Positions 25,467 to 34,199 of a DNA stretch of 64,000 nt are shown here, one piece after another. Location of the stretch: contig NZ_BMQJ01000016.1 in the NCBI RefSeq assembly GCF_014648055.1, positions 124,001-188,000 of the forward strand. The letters are read 5' to 3'. The stretch's first letter is position 1. Each line of letters begins with the position of its first letter. The notes beneath the pieces were generated by a model. That model was not told the DNA's origin. It did no database searches and worked only from the letters and a program-made list of their open reading frames with translations. Source of the DNA: Streptosporangium pseudovulgare (GTDB lineage: Bacteria; Actinomycetota; Actinomycetes; Streptosporangiales; Streptosporangiaceae). Made by a program: the position numbers and the translations under genes.

Positions 25467-26000
25467 TCACTGCAGTTGGTCGAGCATCTCCGACAGGGCG
25501 CCCTTGATCCGTAGAGCCTTCTTGATCTCGTCGGCGGTGACGTACGGGTACTCGCCGTACTCGATGAAGCTCGGGCAGTGATGCGCGCGGACGAACCTGA
25601 CGAACGCCTCCGGGTTGGTCTTCCAGTCCTCGGGGAAACCTTCGAGGTTCTCGAAGACGGTGTTCACTCCCGCTCTGGTGAACAGCGCGATGGCGTCTTC
25701 GGTGTACTTGTCGAAGTCGGTGTCGAAGATCCCCTGGTACATGAAGCGGGTGTCGTCGTCGAACAGCACCCAGCGCAGGTAGTGCAGTTTCAGGGGGGCC
25801 AGCAGGCCGGGGTCGTCCTCCAGCGCCTCGGCGAGCGTGGTGCCGTAGCCCCGGATCGCATCGGCCCGGCCGGGCTTGACCCTGGCGATGATGGTGAATC
25901 CGTAACACGCGGGGCTGCGTGGGAAGACGGGCCCGTACTTTCCCTGCTCCAGGTGGTCGGTCTCCTTCGGGATGACGACCGCCTGCGGCCTGATCTCCAT
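25467..26000 (-). CDS. Uncharacterised 177-residue protein, first gene of the Dyp operon
   Basis: The protein starts MEIRPQAVVIPKETDHLEQG from an ATG behind GGGAGAGGA. It contains two alpha/beta segments reminiscent of ferredoxin-like stress or EthD-like barrels: GFTIIARVKPGRADAIRGYG, with a later LHYLRWVLFDDD and FMYQGIFDTDFDKY. Dimeric ferredoxin-like domains are the building block of Dyp peroxidases, so this may be a stand-alone relative. It lacks GxxDG and a clear heme ligand. Function unknown. Confidence 0.6.
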   Translation of the reverse strand: MEIRPQAVVIPKETDHLEQGKYGPVFPRSPACYGFTIIARVKPGRADAIRGYGTTLAEALEDDPGLLAPLKLHYLRWVLFDDDTRFMYQGIFDTDFDKYTEDAIALFTRAGVNTVFENLEGFPEDWKTNPEAFVRFVRAHHCPSFIEYGEYPYVTADEIKKALRIKGALSEMLDQLQ

Positions 26001-26119
26001 GGCCGTCCTCTCCCGTCGACGTGCTCATGGGAGGAAGGGTGAAGCGACCCGACTGGCCCTATCATCCCATGGTGCGGCGCCGAGTCCCAATCTCACACGC
26101 GAACGCGGCACCCGTCTTC

Positions 26120-26347
26120 CGCTGCGCCCATCCCGCGGTGTCGCAGCATCTGAAGGTGCTGAAGGACGCCGGGCTCGTGGACGAGACCGCTGTGGGGACC
26201 CGCCGGATCTACCGGCTGAATCCGGTGAGCGTGGCGGCGCTGCGCGATCAGCTCGACTTGTTCTGGGACCGGGCGCTGTCCGGTTTCCAGGACGCGGCCG
26301 AGCGGGACCATCCGGCCGCTCCAGGCCAGCACGAGGAGCAGCAATGA
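26120..26347 (+). pseudogene. ArsR family regulator, N-terminally truncated
   Basis: The frame carries HPAVSQHLKVLKDAGLVDET, GTRRIYRLNPVSVAALRDQL and FWDRAL. This is the recognition helix, wing and C-terminus of ArsR regulators that pair with SRPBCC genes. The first 40-50 residues are missing and are replaced by unrelated sequence without a good start. The downstream SRPBCC gene overlaps its stop (ATGA), as in intact pairs. Confidence 0.75.
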
Positions 26348-26797
26348 CACAGACGGCCGTGAACCGGAGCGTCGTGATCGACGCACCGGTCGAGCACGCC
26401 TTCAAGGTCTTCAGCGAGCGGTTCGGCGACTTCAAGCCGCGCGAGCACAACCTGCTCGGTGCGCCCATCGCCGAGACTGTCTTCGAGGCGAGGGTCGGCG
26501 GGCAGCGCCGAGGACGGCAGTGAGTGCCGGTGGGCGCGGGTCCTGGCCTACGAGCCGCCCTCCCGCGTGGTGTTCTCCTGGGACATCGGCGTCCAGTGGC
26601 AGATCGAGGCCGACACCGCGAACGCCAGCGAGGTCGAGGTCCGCTTCATCGAAGCGTCGCCCGCCCGGACCCGGGTGGAGCTGGAGCACCGGCACATCGA
26701 CCGGCATGGGCCCGGCTGGGAGTCCCTCGCCGAGGGCGTCGGCAACGATCAGGGCTGGCCGCTCTACCTGGACCGGTACGCCGCGCTCTTCGACTGA
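26344..26797 (+). pseudogene. SRPBCC (AHSA1-like) gene, frameshifted
   Basis: Residues VIDAPVEHAFKVFSERFGDF and PIAETVFEARVGG are read from the ATG at 26344. The frame then ends at a TGA at 26521. The rest, EDGSECRWARVLAYEPPSRV to GDQ/NDQGWPLYLDRYA, continues in another frame to 26797. Compared with normal members, about ten bases coding the RWY segment at the junction appear lost. The product would be non-functional. Confidence 0.75.
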
Positions 26798-26805
26798 GCG
26801 CACGT

Positions 26806-27006
26806 CCGCGGCCCTCGTGGAGGTGGCCGGTGAGGGTGTAGTCGTCGCCGAGCTGCGCGGCCAGGCCGTCGGCGTCGTAGCGGGCGACGTCCAGGCCCGA
26901 GCACTGGGCGGGTCCGTCGGGGGCGAAGGTGGAAAGGATGACGATGCCGCCGGGGGCGAGAGCCTGACCCAGGACGTGGCGGTAGGCCTCGCGGCCGGCG
27001 GGGTCC
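26806..27006 (-). pseudogene. Class I SAM methyltransferase fragment
   Basis: The minus strand reads EDPAGREAYRHVLGQALAPG, GGIVILSTFAPDGPAQCSG and LDVARYDADGLAAQLGDDY. This is the post-motif part of a small SAM methyltransferase (acidic strand partner, APGG loop and substrate-binding region). The SAM-binding N-terminus is absent and there is no start codon. Confidence 0.65.
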
Positions 27007-27007
27007 T

Positions 27008-27385
27008 CTACACCGCCATGCCGGTGCCCCAGCGGGAGGATCGCCGCCTGCTCCTCCTGCCGGCCCTGTCGGCGGTCGGCTACCTACCTCTGGCGCTGAC
27101 CCCCGCCCTTCGCGGGATGGCTCCTTTGGTCCTGGCCGCCGGGCCGGCCTCCGCGTTCGCCCTCGTCGCCCGGCTGGCGCCGGAGGGAACGCTCACCGAG
27201 GCCCACGCCTGGGTGATCACCGCCCTCGGCGCGGGAAACGCCGGAGGCTCGGCACTCGCCGGAACCCTGGCCGACCCCGCGTCTCCCGCCGCCGCGTTCG
27301 TCTCCGCTGCCCTCAGCGCCACGATCGCGGTGTGCATCTCTCCCACGGCCACACCCGGTGCACGTGCCGTCGGGCCCGCATTGAG
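27008..27385 (+). pseudogene. MFS transporter C-terminal fragment
   Basis: The plus strand encodes LSAVGYLPLALTPALRGMAP, ALVARLAPEGTLTEAHAWVI and AGNAGGSALAGTLADPASPA, typical of the last four helices of actinomycete MFS drug transporters. Only about 125 of more than 400 residues remain. It directly abuts the oppositely oriented methyltransferase fragment. Confidence 0.7.
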
Positions 27386-27567
27386 CGCTGCTACCGTGGG
27401 CCCCCGCTCGCCTCAGCATGACCAGCTGGTGGGGAGTTGTCGGGCCGTGCAGGGATACGTTGCGCAACAACCGCGGGAAACGGCGCGATCCGTGCCTCCT
27501 GCCCGACGGGCGCATGGAGCTTCGACAGCGGACAGCGGGCAGCGGAACGTTGATGGGGGATGGATGC

Positions 27568-28086
27568 ATGATCGGTGACCGGTGGGGCGTCAACGAGGAC
27601 GAGACCGTGCGCTCCTACCCGTGCGACGATTTCGTCGCCTCGCCCGCACTGCGGGCCTGGCGGGGCGTGACTGTCGCGGCGCCCGCCGAAGCGGTGTGGC
27701 CATGGGTGGCACAAGTGCGGCTTGCGCCGTACGCCTACGACTGGATCGACAACCTCGGCCGTCGCTCACCACGCGAACTGGTCGGCCTTCCCGCACCTCG
27801 GGTCGGAGAAAGATTCACCTGCGCCGGCGGGCGCAAGCTGGGCCGAATCGTCTCGGTCGACCTGGGAAAGCAGATGACGGGCACCATCATGGGTGCCTTC
27901 ATGTCCTACGTCCTCGTGCCGCAGGCCGATGACACGACACGCCTGCTGCTCAAGGTCGTCATGCAAACCAGCCGGTGGGTGGCCTTCGGGCTGTCCGTTG
28001 GCGATCTGATCATGGCCCGACGGCAGTTGCTGAACCTGAAGTCGCTCGCGGAGCGGCACCGGCATTCGAGCCTCGGCGCGGGTTGA
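27568..28086 (+). CDS. SRPBCC family protein
   Basis: The 172-residue protein has the START-like pattern WRGVTVAAPAEAVWPWVAQV, a central RLAPYAYDWIDNLGRRSPRE segment and a C-terminal helix. The family binds hydrophobic ligands and the role here is unknown. The ATG at 27568 is chosen because GGGGGA lies upstream; an in-frame ATG at 27553 is possible. It follows the fragment region but is itself intact. Confidence 0.75.
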   Translation: MIGDRWGVNEDETVRSYPCDDFVASPALRAWRGVTVAAPAEAVWPWVAQVRLAPYAYDWIDNLGRRSPRELVGLPAPRVGERFTCAGGRKLGRIVSVDLGKQMTGTIMGAFMSYVLVPQADDTTRLLLKVVMQTSRWVAFGLSVGDLIMARRQLLNLKSLAERHRHSSLGAG

Positions 28087-28489
28087 GCAGCTTGCGGCGA
28101 AAGACCTGCCGGCCGCTGACAGAAGCCAGACCAAGGTATCCAGCGCACCACCGTCCCAACGGTCAAGCCGCCAAGAACCGATACGGCTTCTCGTCATCAC
28201 CGAACGCCGGACCAGCCCAGAGTAAGAAGATCGCACAGGACGTCCAGCCACGCGATCCATCACAGCGGCCAACGCACTCATCTTCACCGACCCAGGCCTG
28301 AGCACCGGACGCCGAAGTGGGTGGGCAGCGAGTGCCGCCACCGGCTGCCGCATGACAACACCGTCCGGTCCGGCCCGGCCGTACGGCGGGCCCGGGGTGG
28401 TGGGGGGCGGTGCCGATGCCGCCCCGCTGTCGCCGGCCGTGCTCCGCTCCGCACGTGATCACGCCCTGGCATGTCACGATGCCCGGTCG
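28087..28489. other. Gap without a recognisable gene
   Basis: About 400 bases between the SRPBCC protein and the HxlR gene. Composition is mixed and no conserved protein is recognised in any frame. It may hold decayed coding sequence, but I see no motif that assigns it. Confidence 0.5.
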
Positions 28490-28870
28490 TCACCCCGTCG
28501 GGACGCCGGCGTCGTAGCTGTCGCGTGCCCGGCCGATCTCCTCCAGGTGTTCGTGCGTCCAGTCGAGCAGGGCGGAGACGATCTCGCGCAGTGTCTCGCC
28601 GAGCGGGGTGAGGTCGTAGTCCACGTGCGGCGGGATGACCGGATGCACAGTCCTGCGGACCAGCCCGTCGCGTTCGAGTCCGCGCAGGGTGACGGTGAGC
28701 ATGCGCTGGCTGATGCCGGGGATGGCGCGCAGCAGCTCGGTGAAGCGCATGGTGCCCGTGCTCAGCTGGTAGAGCACGACGACCGACCACTTGTCGCCCA
28801 CCCGGTCGAGGATCTCGCGGGCCCGGCAGTTGGCCTCGGTCTCGGTCATGAACTGCACGGTTCTCTCCAT
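28490..28870 (-). CDS. HxlR family transcriptional regulator
   Basis: The 126-residue winged-helix protein has the HxlR signature: NCRAREILDRVGDKWSVVVL (Cys near the N-terminus), RFTELLRAIPGISQRMLTVT and YDLTPLGETL. It is divergent from a hemerythrin gene across 82 bases with a palindrome. The conserved Cys often senses aldehydes or oxidants in this family, which would suit an oxygen-handling partner. Confidence 0.9.
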   Translation of the reverse strand: MERTVQFMTETEANCRAREILDRVGDKWSVVVLYQLSTGTMRFTELLRAIPGISQRMLTVTLRGLERDGLVRRTVHPVIPPHVDYDLTPLGETLREIVSALLDWTHEHLEEIGRARDSYDAGVPTG

Positions 28871-28923
28871 GTCACTAACACAGGAAAAAGTGCGATCTGT
28901 CGACAGTAGTCGGCGGTGTGGTT

Positions 28924-28940
28924 AGTTACCAGAAATAACT
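28924..28940. promoter_or_regulatory. Candidate HxlR operator
   Basis: AGTTA (28924-28928) and TAACT (28936-28940) form an inverted repeat with a seven-base spacer, immediately upstream of the hemerythrin RBS (TAGGAG). Unlike its surroundings this stretch is AT-rich, as expected for an operator-promoter. Confidence 0.5.
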
Positions 28941-28952
28941 GTAGGAGATGCC

Positions 28953-29342
28953 ATGTCGAGAGATCATGCGCTGGTGCGTGAGCTGATCGCCGTGCACGAC
29001 GGGCTGAGACGCGAGCTGAAGGAACTCAGGGGCGCGGAACGGGTGACCCACGACCTGCGCGTCCGCTGCATGTACTACTGCCACCACGTCGAGACGCACC
29101 ACACCGTGGAGAGCCTCTACCTGTTCACTGCGCTGCGCGAACGGTTCCCCACGTCCGGAGAGGTGATCGACCGGCTGGAGGAGGAGCACGCGAAGGTCGC
29201 GGAGATCCTTCGGGCGATCGAGCGGGCGGCGGACTTCCGCGAGGAACTGGACCGGCTGGCCGACGAGTTGCTCGCGCACCTCGACTGGGAGGAGGAGCAG
29301 CTCACGCCGCTGCTCGCACAACTGGACAGGTGGCCGTCGTGA
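28953..29342 (+). CDS. Hemerythrin/HHE domain protein
   Basis: The 129-residue four-helix protein shows the iron-ligand pattern HDGLRREL, YCHHVETHHTVESLYLF, EEEHAKV and HLDWEEEQLTPLL, with His/Glu ligands spaced as in HHE proteins. It would bind a di-iron centre and O2, NO or related species. ATG at 28953 behind TAGGAG. The LLM oxidoreductase gene overlaps its end by 13 bases. Confidence 0.88.
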   Translation: MSRDHALVRELIAVHDGLRRELKELRGAERVTHDLRVRCMYYCHHVETHHTVESLYLFTALRERFPTSGEVIDRLEEEHAKVAEILRAIERAADFREELDRLADELLAHLDWEEEQLTPLLAQLDRWPS

Positions 29343-30181
29343 TCGGGCTCTACGTCGACCCCGCCGACCACGAGACGGCGTTCGCCGCGGCCCGGCTGGC
29401 CGACGAGGCGGGCTTCGGCTTCGCCGCCATGCAGGACCACCCGTACATGCCCGGCCACCTGGAGATCTGGACGTTGCTGACCGCCGTCGCGGCCCGCACG
29501 ACCAGGCTCAAAGTACTGACGAACGTGGCCAACCTGGCGCTCAGGCCGCCGGCCATGCTCGCCAAGGCGGCGGCCACCCTCGACGTCATCAGCGGCGGGC
29601 GGGTGCTGCTCGGAGTCGGAGCCGGCAGCCCGGCGGGCGACGCCCCCTCGTACGGCGCGGCCGCACCGGGACTCGGAGCGTTCGAGGAGGCCCTGCAGGT
29701 GCTCAGACTCATGCGGGAGCCGGGACCCGTCAACTTCGCGGGCCGTCACCACCGGCTGGAGGAGGCGATGCCCGGCCCGGTCCGTGAGGTGCCGATCTGG
29801 GTCGGCGCCCACGGGCCGCGCGCGCTCGCGCTCGCCGGCAGGTACGGCGACGGCTGGCAGGCCCCCGCGAACATCTACGTGCCCCCCTCGAAGGTCGCCG
29901 AGCGGCAGCGGCTCATCGACGCGGCGGCGATGGCGGCGCGAAGGGATCCACGCGAGATCCACCGCAGCTACAACGTGGTCGGGACGATCACGGCCGGCGG
30001 GCGGGGCTCGGAGGAGGAGACGCGGCCCCTGCAGGGGCCGCCGGGGTTCTGGGTGGACATGATCGGCCGCTACACCACGGAGCTGGGGTTCGACTCGGTG
30101 GTGTTCGCGCCCTTCGGTGCGGACGTGCTGAGCCAGGCCGAGCTCTTCGCGGAGAGGGTGCTGCCCGGCCTTCCCCGGTGA
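29330..30181 (+). CDS. LLM class flavin/F420-dependent oxidoreductase
   Basis: The 283-residue barrel protein has TTRLKVLTNVANLALRPPAM, LDVISGGRVLLGVGAGSPAG and VPIWVGAHGPRALALAGRYG. This is the luciferase-like pattern in a short form. It overlaps the hemerythrin ORF by 13 bases, so translation is likely coupled. The pair could be an O2/F420-dependent unit controlled by HxlR, which is inference. Confidence 0.85.
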   Translation: MAVVIGLYVDPADHETAFAAARLADEAGFGFAAMQDHPYMPGHLEIWTLLTAVAARTTRLKVLTNVANLALRPPAMLAKAAATLDVISGGRVLLGVGAGSPAGDAPSYGAAAPGLGAFEEALQVLRLMREPGPVNFAGRHHRLEEAMPGPVREVPIWVGAHGPRALALAGRYGDGWQAPANIYVPPSKVAERQRLIDAAAMAARRDPREIHRSYNVVGTITAGGRGSEEETRPLQGPPGFWVDMIGRYTTELGFDSVVFAPFGADVLSQAELFAERVLPGLPR

Positions 30182-30199
30182 GGGCGCGGCCCGCGCGGC

Positions 30200-30465
30200 C
30201 GGGGGCCGGCGCGTCCTCGGTGATCCACTGGATCCCATGTGGGAAGAGGAAGGCGGTCGGGTGGTAGGCCTGGGCGGGTGCGAGTACTCCCGGCTTGGCG
30301 GGGTCGGCGATGAGACGGCGGGCGCTTTCGACGGCGATCACCGCGGTCGTGCCGTGGGTGTCGGGGCCCTGGACGATGCCGCGGTCGCGGCGGCCGCCGG
30401 TACCGGTGGCGTCGAGCACGTAGGTGAAGTGCTGGGGGCGGTGAACGATCCGCCCTCACCCTGGT
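30200..30465 (-). pseudogene. Saccharopine dehydrogenase-like protein, C-terminal fragment
   Basis: The minus strand reads HFTYVLDATGTGGRRDRGIV, then QGPDTHGTTAVIAVESARRL and KPGVLAPAQAYHP, typical of the C-terminus of actinomycete saccharopine-dehydrogenase-like (trans-acting reductase) proteins. The Rossmann N-terminus is missing, and a small deletion in the AYHPTAFLFPHG part removes a few residues. Confidence 0.6.
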
Positions 30466-30539
30466 CATCTATCGGGCGGGGGAGGGGGCCGATGATGTTG
30501 GCTCCTGTTCCATATTTGCCATCGCCGCCTCATCAAATG

Positions 30540-30694
30540 AGTCGTCGTCTAAGCACTACACCGACCACCCGGTGCACGGCAGCCCGCCGCAGACCACCGC
30601 GCAGGCCGCGATCGAGCGGGACATCCTGCGCGCCGCGGGGGAGGTGGACCTGACGGGCATGCGCATCCTGGAGATCGGCACTGGCACCGGCTAG
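30540..30694 (+). pseudogene. SAM methyltransferase N-terminal fragment
   Basis: The frame reads HYTDHPVHGSPPQTTAQAAI and GMRILEIGTGTG and stops directly after motif I at a TAG. This resembles protein-isoaspartate/FxLD-type methyltransferases truncated in the SAM loop. The remainder of the gene is absent. Confidence 0.6.
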
Positions 30695-30963
30695 ATGCGG
30701 AGCAGATGTCAGTGTCACGAAGGTCCTGTGACGGCACTCCACGTTTCGGCGCCCGGTTGCCGGGGGCGGGGGCGGATGGTCCTGGGAACGCCGACACGTC
30801 GCCTCACCCGGGGACGACCCGGTGCTCGATGCCGGCTCCGCGACGGCCGGGAGGATTCATGGCCGCCGCGCAGGAGACCGGGCCGCTCCGGTGTGGCCCG
30901 CCCGGCCGGCGTTGGCGACGGTGACGTCCGCCGCCGATCCGGTCTTCACCCGGGCCTCCCCGC

Positions 30964-31479
30964 TCATGACCGCCCGTCCTGTGATCGAGAAGGCTGGGAC
31001 GCGGGAAGCGGGAGGGCCAGGCCGGTTTTGACGGTGTCGAACACGAGCAGGGTCTCGTAGCGCCTGATGTTGTCGTCCGCCTTGAACAGGCGGTTGCCGA
31101 GGCGGCTGCATTCGCGCATGCTCCGCGCGGCCAGGACGACCACGTAGTCCCACGGTCCCGCGACCTGGTAGCACTGCTGGACCTGCGGGGTGGAGCGCAT
31201 CCGTTCGGCGAAGGCACGGTGGTGTTCGAACGATTCCTGGTCGAGGGTCACCAGGACCGCGGCCAGGACGGTGGGGCCGAAGCGGTGTGGGTCGAGGACG
31301 GCGACCTGCCTGGTGATGAGGCCGTCCTTGCGGTAGCGGGCGATCCGCCGCTGGACGGCGCTCGGTGAGAGCCCGACCCATTCGCCGAGGTCGTGCAGGG
31401 TGCGTCCGGCGTCGCGCTGGAGGAGGTCCAGGAGCTGCACGTCGATCTCGTCCAGGCGGGGTGGCGGCGGTTCGGGCAC
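30964..31479 (-). CDS. Lrp/AsnC family regulator
   Basis: The 171-residue protein has an N-terminal HTH (LDEIDVQLLDLLQRDAGRTL, SPSAVQRRIARYRKDGLITR) and an RAM effector domain (VQQCYQVAGPWDYVVVL). It is divergent from a PLP-dependent lyase across 100 bases. Lrp proteins usually sense an amino acid, which fits control of that lyase. Confidence 0.92.
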   Translation of the reverse strand: MPEPPPPRLDEIDVQLLDLLQRDAGRTLHDLGEWVGLSPSAVQRRIARYRKDGLITRQVAVLDPHRFGPTVLAAVLVTLDQESFEHHRAFAERMRSTPQVQQCYQVAGPWDYVVVLAARSMRECSRLGNRLFKADDNIRRYETLLVFDTVKTGLALPLPASQPSRSQDGRS

Positions 31480-31579
31480 GCAAGATTATTGCGTTCCGGC
31501 GCGGAAACTCTCAATCGCCTCGATCGGGTGCTCGATTAGCGTCGGCCGGGTCGGGAAGCCCCGAGGAAAGGCGACGCGC

Positions 31580-32569
31580 ATGGATCTGGACGTGGCGCGG
31601 ATCGAGAAGGCCATGCAGGTGATCGATCCGGTGTTCCTCAACACTCCGCAGTACATCGATGAGCAACTGTGCCGGGCGCTGGGCGGCCGCACGGTGACGG
31701 TGAAGCTGGAGACGGCCAATCCGGTGCGCAGCTTCAAGGGCCGGGGCGCCGATCTGATGCTGAGCACGCTCGCCCCCGGCACACCGGTGGTGTGCGCGAG
31801 CTCGGGCAACTTCGGGCAGGCCGTCGCCTACGCGGGACGGGCCCGCGGGATGACGGTCGAGGTGTTCGTGCCCGAGACGGTCAATCCCGCCAAGCGGGAG
31901 CGGATGGAGACCTTCGGCGCCCGGGTCGTCATGGCCGGGACGGACGGCACGTCGGCGCGGAAGGCCGCGGCCGCCCACGCCGAGCGTCATCCTGACCGCG
32001 TCTATCTGCAGGACGGTCTCCAGGCGGCGATCGCCGAGGGCGCCGGGACGATCGGGGTCGAGCTGACCCGCGGCGCGCCAGGCGGCGCGGGCGGTCCAGG
32101 CTTCGACGCCGTCGTGCTCCCGGTCGGCGACGGCGCGCTGATCAACGGCGTGGCGCGCTGGATGAAGGAGCACGCACCCGGCACCCGGATCGTGGGAGTC
32201 AATGCCGAAGGTGCCCCATCGATGCTGGAAAGCCTGCGCGTCGGCCGTGCGGTCACCATCGAACACGCTCGCACCTTCGCCGACGGCATCGCGGTGCGCA
32301 CCCCGCTGGAGGCCTCGGTGCGACGGGCCCGCGCGCTGGTGGACGAGATCGTCCTGGTGACGGACGAGGCCATCGCCGCCGCCATGGAACTGGCGGCGCG
32401 CACGCTCGGGATCGTCCTGGAACCGGCGGGGGCGGCGGGCCTGGCGGCGATCGCCGAGGGCGCGGTCCCCGGCGATCGGCCGGCGACGGTGCTGACCGGC
32501 GCCAACCCACGTCCCGAACAGGCCGGCGAACTCGCGGCCCGGCTCGCACGGCCCGTCCCGGACATGTGA
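31580..32569 (+). CDS. PLP-dependent threonine/serine dehydratase-like enzyme
   Basis: The 329-residue fold-type II enzyme has the Schiff-base Lys in NPVRSFKGRGAD. The phosphate loop is SSGNFGQAVAYAGR, and a second Gly-rich region follows, then a C-terminal LEPAGAAGLAAIAEGA with the Ser/Gly position used by dehydratases. It could deaminate Ser/Thr or racemise them. ATG at 31580 behind GAGGAAAGG. The divergent Lrp gene is the probable regulator. Confidence 0.88.
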   Translation: MDLDVARIEKAMQVIDPVFLNTPQYIDEQLCRALGGRTVTVKLETANPVRSFKGRGADLMLSTLAPGTPVVCASSGNFGQAVAYAGRARGMTVEVFVPETVNPAKRERMETFGARVVMAGTDGTSARKAAAAHAERHPDRVYLQDGLQAAIAEGAGTIGVELTRGAPGGAGGPGFDAVVLPVGDGALINGVARWMKEHAPGTRIVGVNAEGAPSMLESLRVGRAVTIEHARTFADGIAVRTPLEASVRRARALVDEIVLVTDEAIAAAMELAARTLGIVLEPAGAAGLAAIAEGAVPGDRPATVLTGANPRPEQAGELAARLARPVPDM

Positions 32570-32608
32570 ACCTCAGCCCGATGGCCGCCTGAAGCAGCCG
32601 CGCCGAGG

Positions 32609-32635
32609 CCGTCCCGTCGGTCGAACACGGGACGG
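32609..32635 (+). terminator. Hairpin after the PLP enzyme gene
   Basis: CCGTCCCGT (32609-32617) pairs with ACGGGACGG (32627-32635) 39 bases after the stop codon. A further GGACGGTCACGTGCGGCCGTCC inverted pair follows just downstream. The rest of the gap to 32905 shows no gene. Confidence 0.65.
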
Positions 32636-32905
32636 TGACCGGTTCGAAAGGACGGTCACGTGCGGCCGTCCCGCACTCCCGTGCCGATGACCTGGTGGCT
32701 CGCGTGACCGATGAGCGCGTCGTCGTGCGCGCCGGGAAGACCCGCGGCGGGACGCGCCTCAGTGGGACGCCTCCGGTGAGACCGGTCTGCGTCGGCGCTG
32801 GGCTGGGCCGGCATGGCGCCCTGCCTGGCAGGGCTCCTGGCGGTCGCGTTGTCGTGGAGACGGCCGCGGCCGGTGTGACGCCGGCTCCGGCGGACTCCGC
32901 AGGCG

Positions 32906-33163
32906 ATGGGCGCGGGCGGCAGCGCTCCCGACACCGACCCGAGCGACGGCATCGCCTCCGGCGACGCGGACCGCTACGTCCGCGGCCTCTTCCAGGAGGT
33001 CGCTCGCGCCCTGGGCGACGAGACCCGCACCCTGCAGCAGCTCGCGGCCGACCACGAGACCCCGAAGGGAAACAACGAGCGCATCCGCACCACCTGGTTC
33101 ACGCCGGCCAACTCCGAAGCCCTCACCCAGGCCCTCGATGACCTCCTCGCCGACCTCAGGTAA
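32906..33163 (+). CDS. Small hypothetical protein
   Basis: An 85-residue frame with an acidic N-terminus and a segment DRYVRGLFQEVARALGDETR, then NNERIRTTWFTPANSEALTQ and a final helix. The helical C-terminal 60 residues look like coding sequence, but I recognise no family and no good RBS. It could be the end of a larger decayed gene. Confidence 0.3.
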   Translation: MGAGGSAPDTDPSDGIASGDADRYVRGLFQEVARALGDETRTLQQLAADHETPKGNNERIRTTWFTPANSEALTQALDDLLADLR

Positions 33164-33990
33164 AGGGCCGCGCCCGAAAGACCCGCTGCCGCCATCGCAC
33201 GCAAGCGCGGGCCCAACGGAAGTCTCCATGTGGATACCCTCGCGCGGCGCCGCAGTCGCCCGCTTCCCGGAACGACCAAGCAGGGTGACCGGCATTACCC
33301 ATACCACCGCAGAACCGGGCCGCGCGTCCGATCTCGGGTCGCGCACGACAACGCGCGTGGGGAGACCAGGACGGGCGGAACGCGGTTTTGCGCGGATACC
33401 GCCTGCCATGGCTGACGTCATCCTGCGGTGGCGCCCGGATCCCGCCGAGGACTGACCGCAACACCCTGCAGGGCCGATGGCGGAGCGAGAGCGACAGCTA
33501 TGTCTCGGGCATTCTCCGGTGCGCCCATTGAGATTATCCCACCCATTTCGGAAACGGCCACCTCGCACAGAAGTCGCTGAGATGGCCTCACTGGACCTCC
33601 GTTCTCCATGTCCGGGCGACAACCCAAGATCCCTTGACGATCCGCCAGGATTATTAACTTCCCGGCATTTCATCCCCCGCCTCTCCGCGCATGCTCCGGC
33701 GACTTCCGTTCCACCGACCCGGGTGAATTCCAATCCCGCCATTCAAAAATACGCCGGTAAGAACGTTCGGCCCGCTGAACCGGCAGGCCGAAAGGGCCGC
33801 CCGCACGGGGTGGCCGTCTGGGTGCCCCGCCGCTCCCGGCGCCCCCGGGACGGGCTCCAGGAGCGGCCGCACGGCGGTGGCACCTCACCATCGTGCTCCG
33901 TTGCCGGTGCGGCGCGGGACGTGGGGCGGGACAGAGGCGGAACACGGGGTGGGGCACAGAGTTCGCGCGAGGTCGAACAACAGGATCAGA
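33164..33990. other. About 0.8 kb without a recognisable gene
   Basis: This stretch is less GC-rich than its neighbours between 33.48 and 33.78 kb, with runs such as GGATTATTAACTT. No frame shows a known protein motif. It leads into the tandem TTGACA region. I see nothing assignable in it. Confidence 0.5.
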
Positions 33991-33991
33991 G

Positions 33992-34161
33992 ATTGACAGG
34001 GCGCTTGGCGGCATGCCCACGGAAGCGCACCGAACCGCCGGTCCGCTCACATCTTCAAGAATTGACAGAACACGTGGCGGCATGCCCTCGGGAGCGCCGA
34101 AGAATCGCCGACCGTTACCGGCCGCCCAGGAATTGACACATGCCCGATGGTTGCCTAAGGT
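33992..34161 (+). promoter_or_regulatory. Tandem repeat with three -35-like boxes and one full promoter
   Basis: TTGACA occurs at 33993, 34062 and 34133. The first two lie in a roughly 69-base repeat that also shares GGCGGCATGCCC. The third TTGACA has TAAGGT 17 bases later (34156-34161), giving a good sigma-70-type promoter for the downstream ORF at 34200 and the helicase operon. The first two lack a clear -10. Confidence 0.6.
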
Positions 34162-34199
34162 CCGCTTGCCAGCTTTTCAGACCGCGTCCGAAGGCATTA

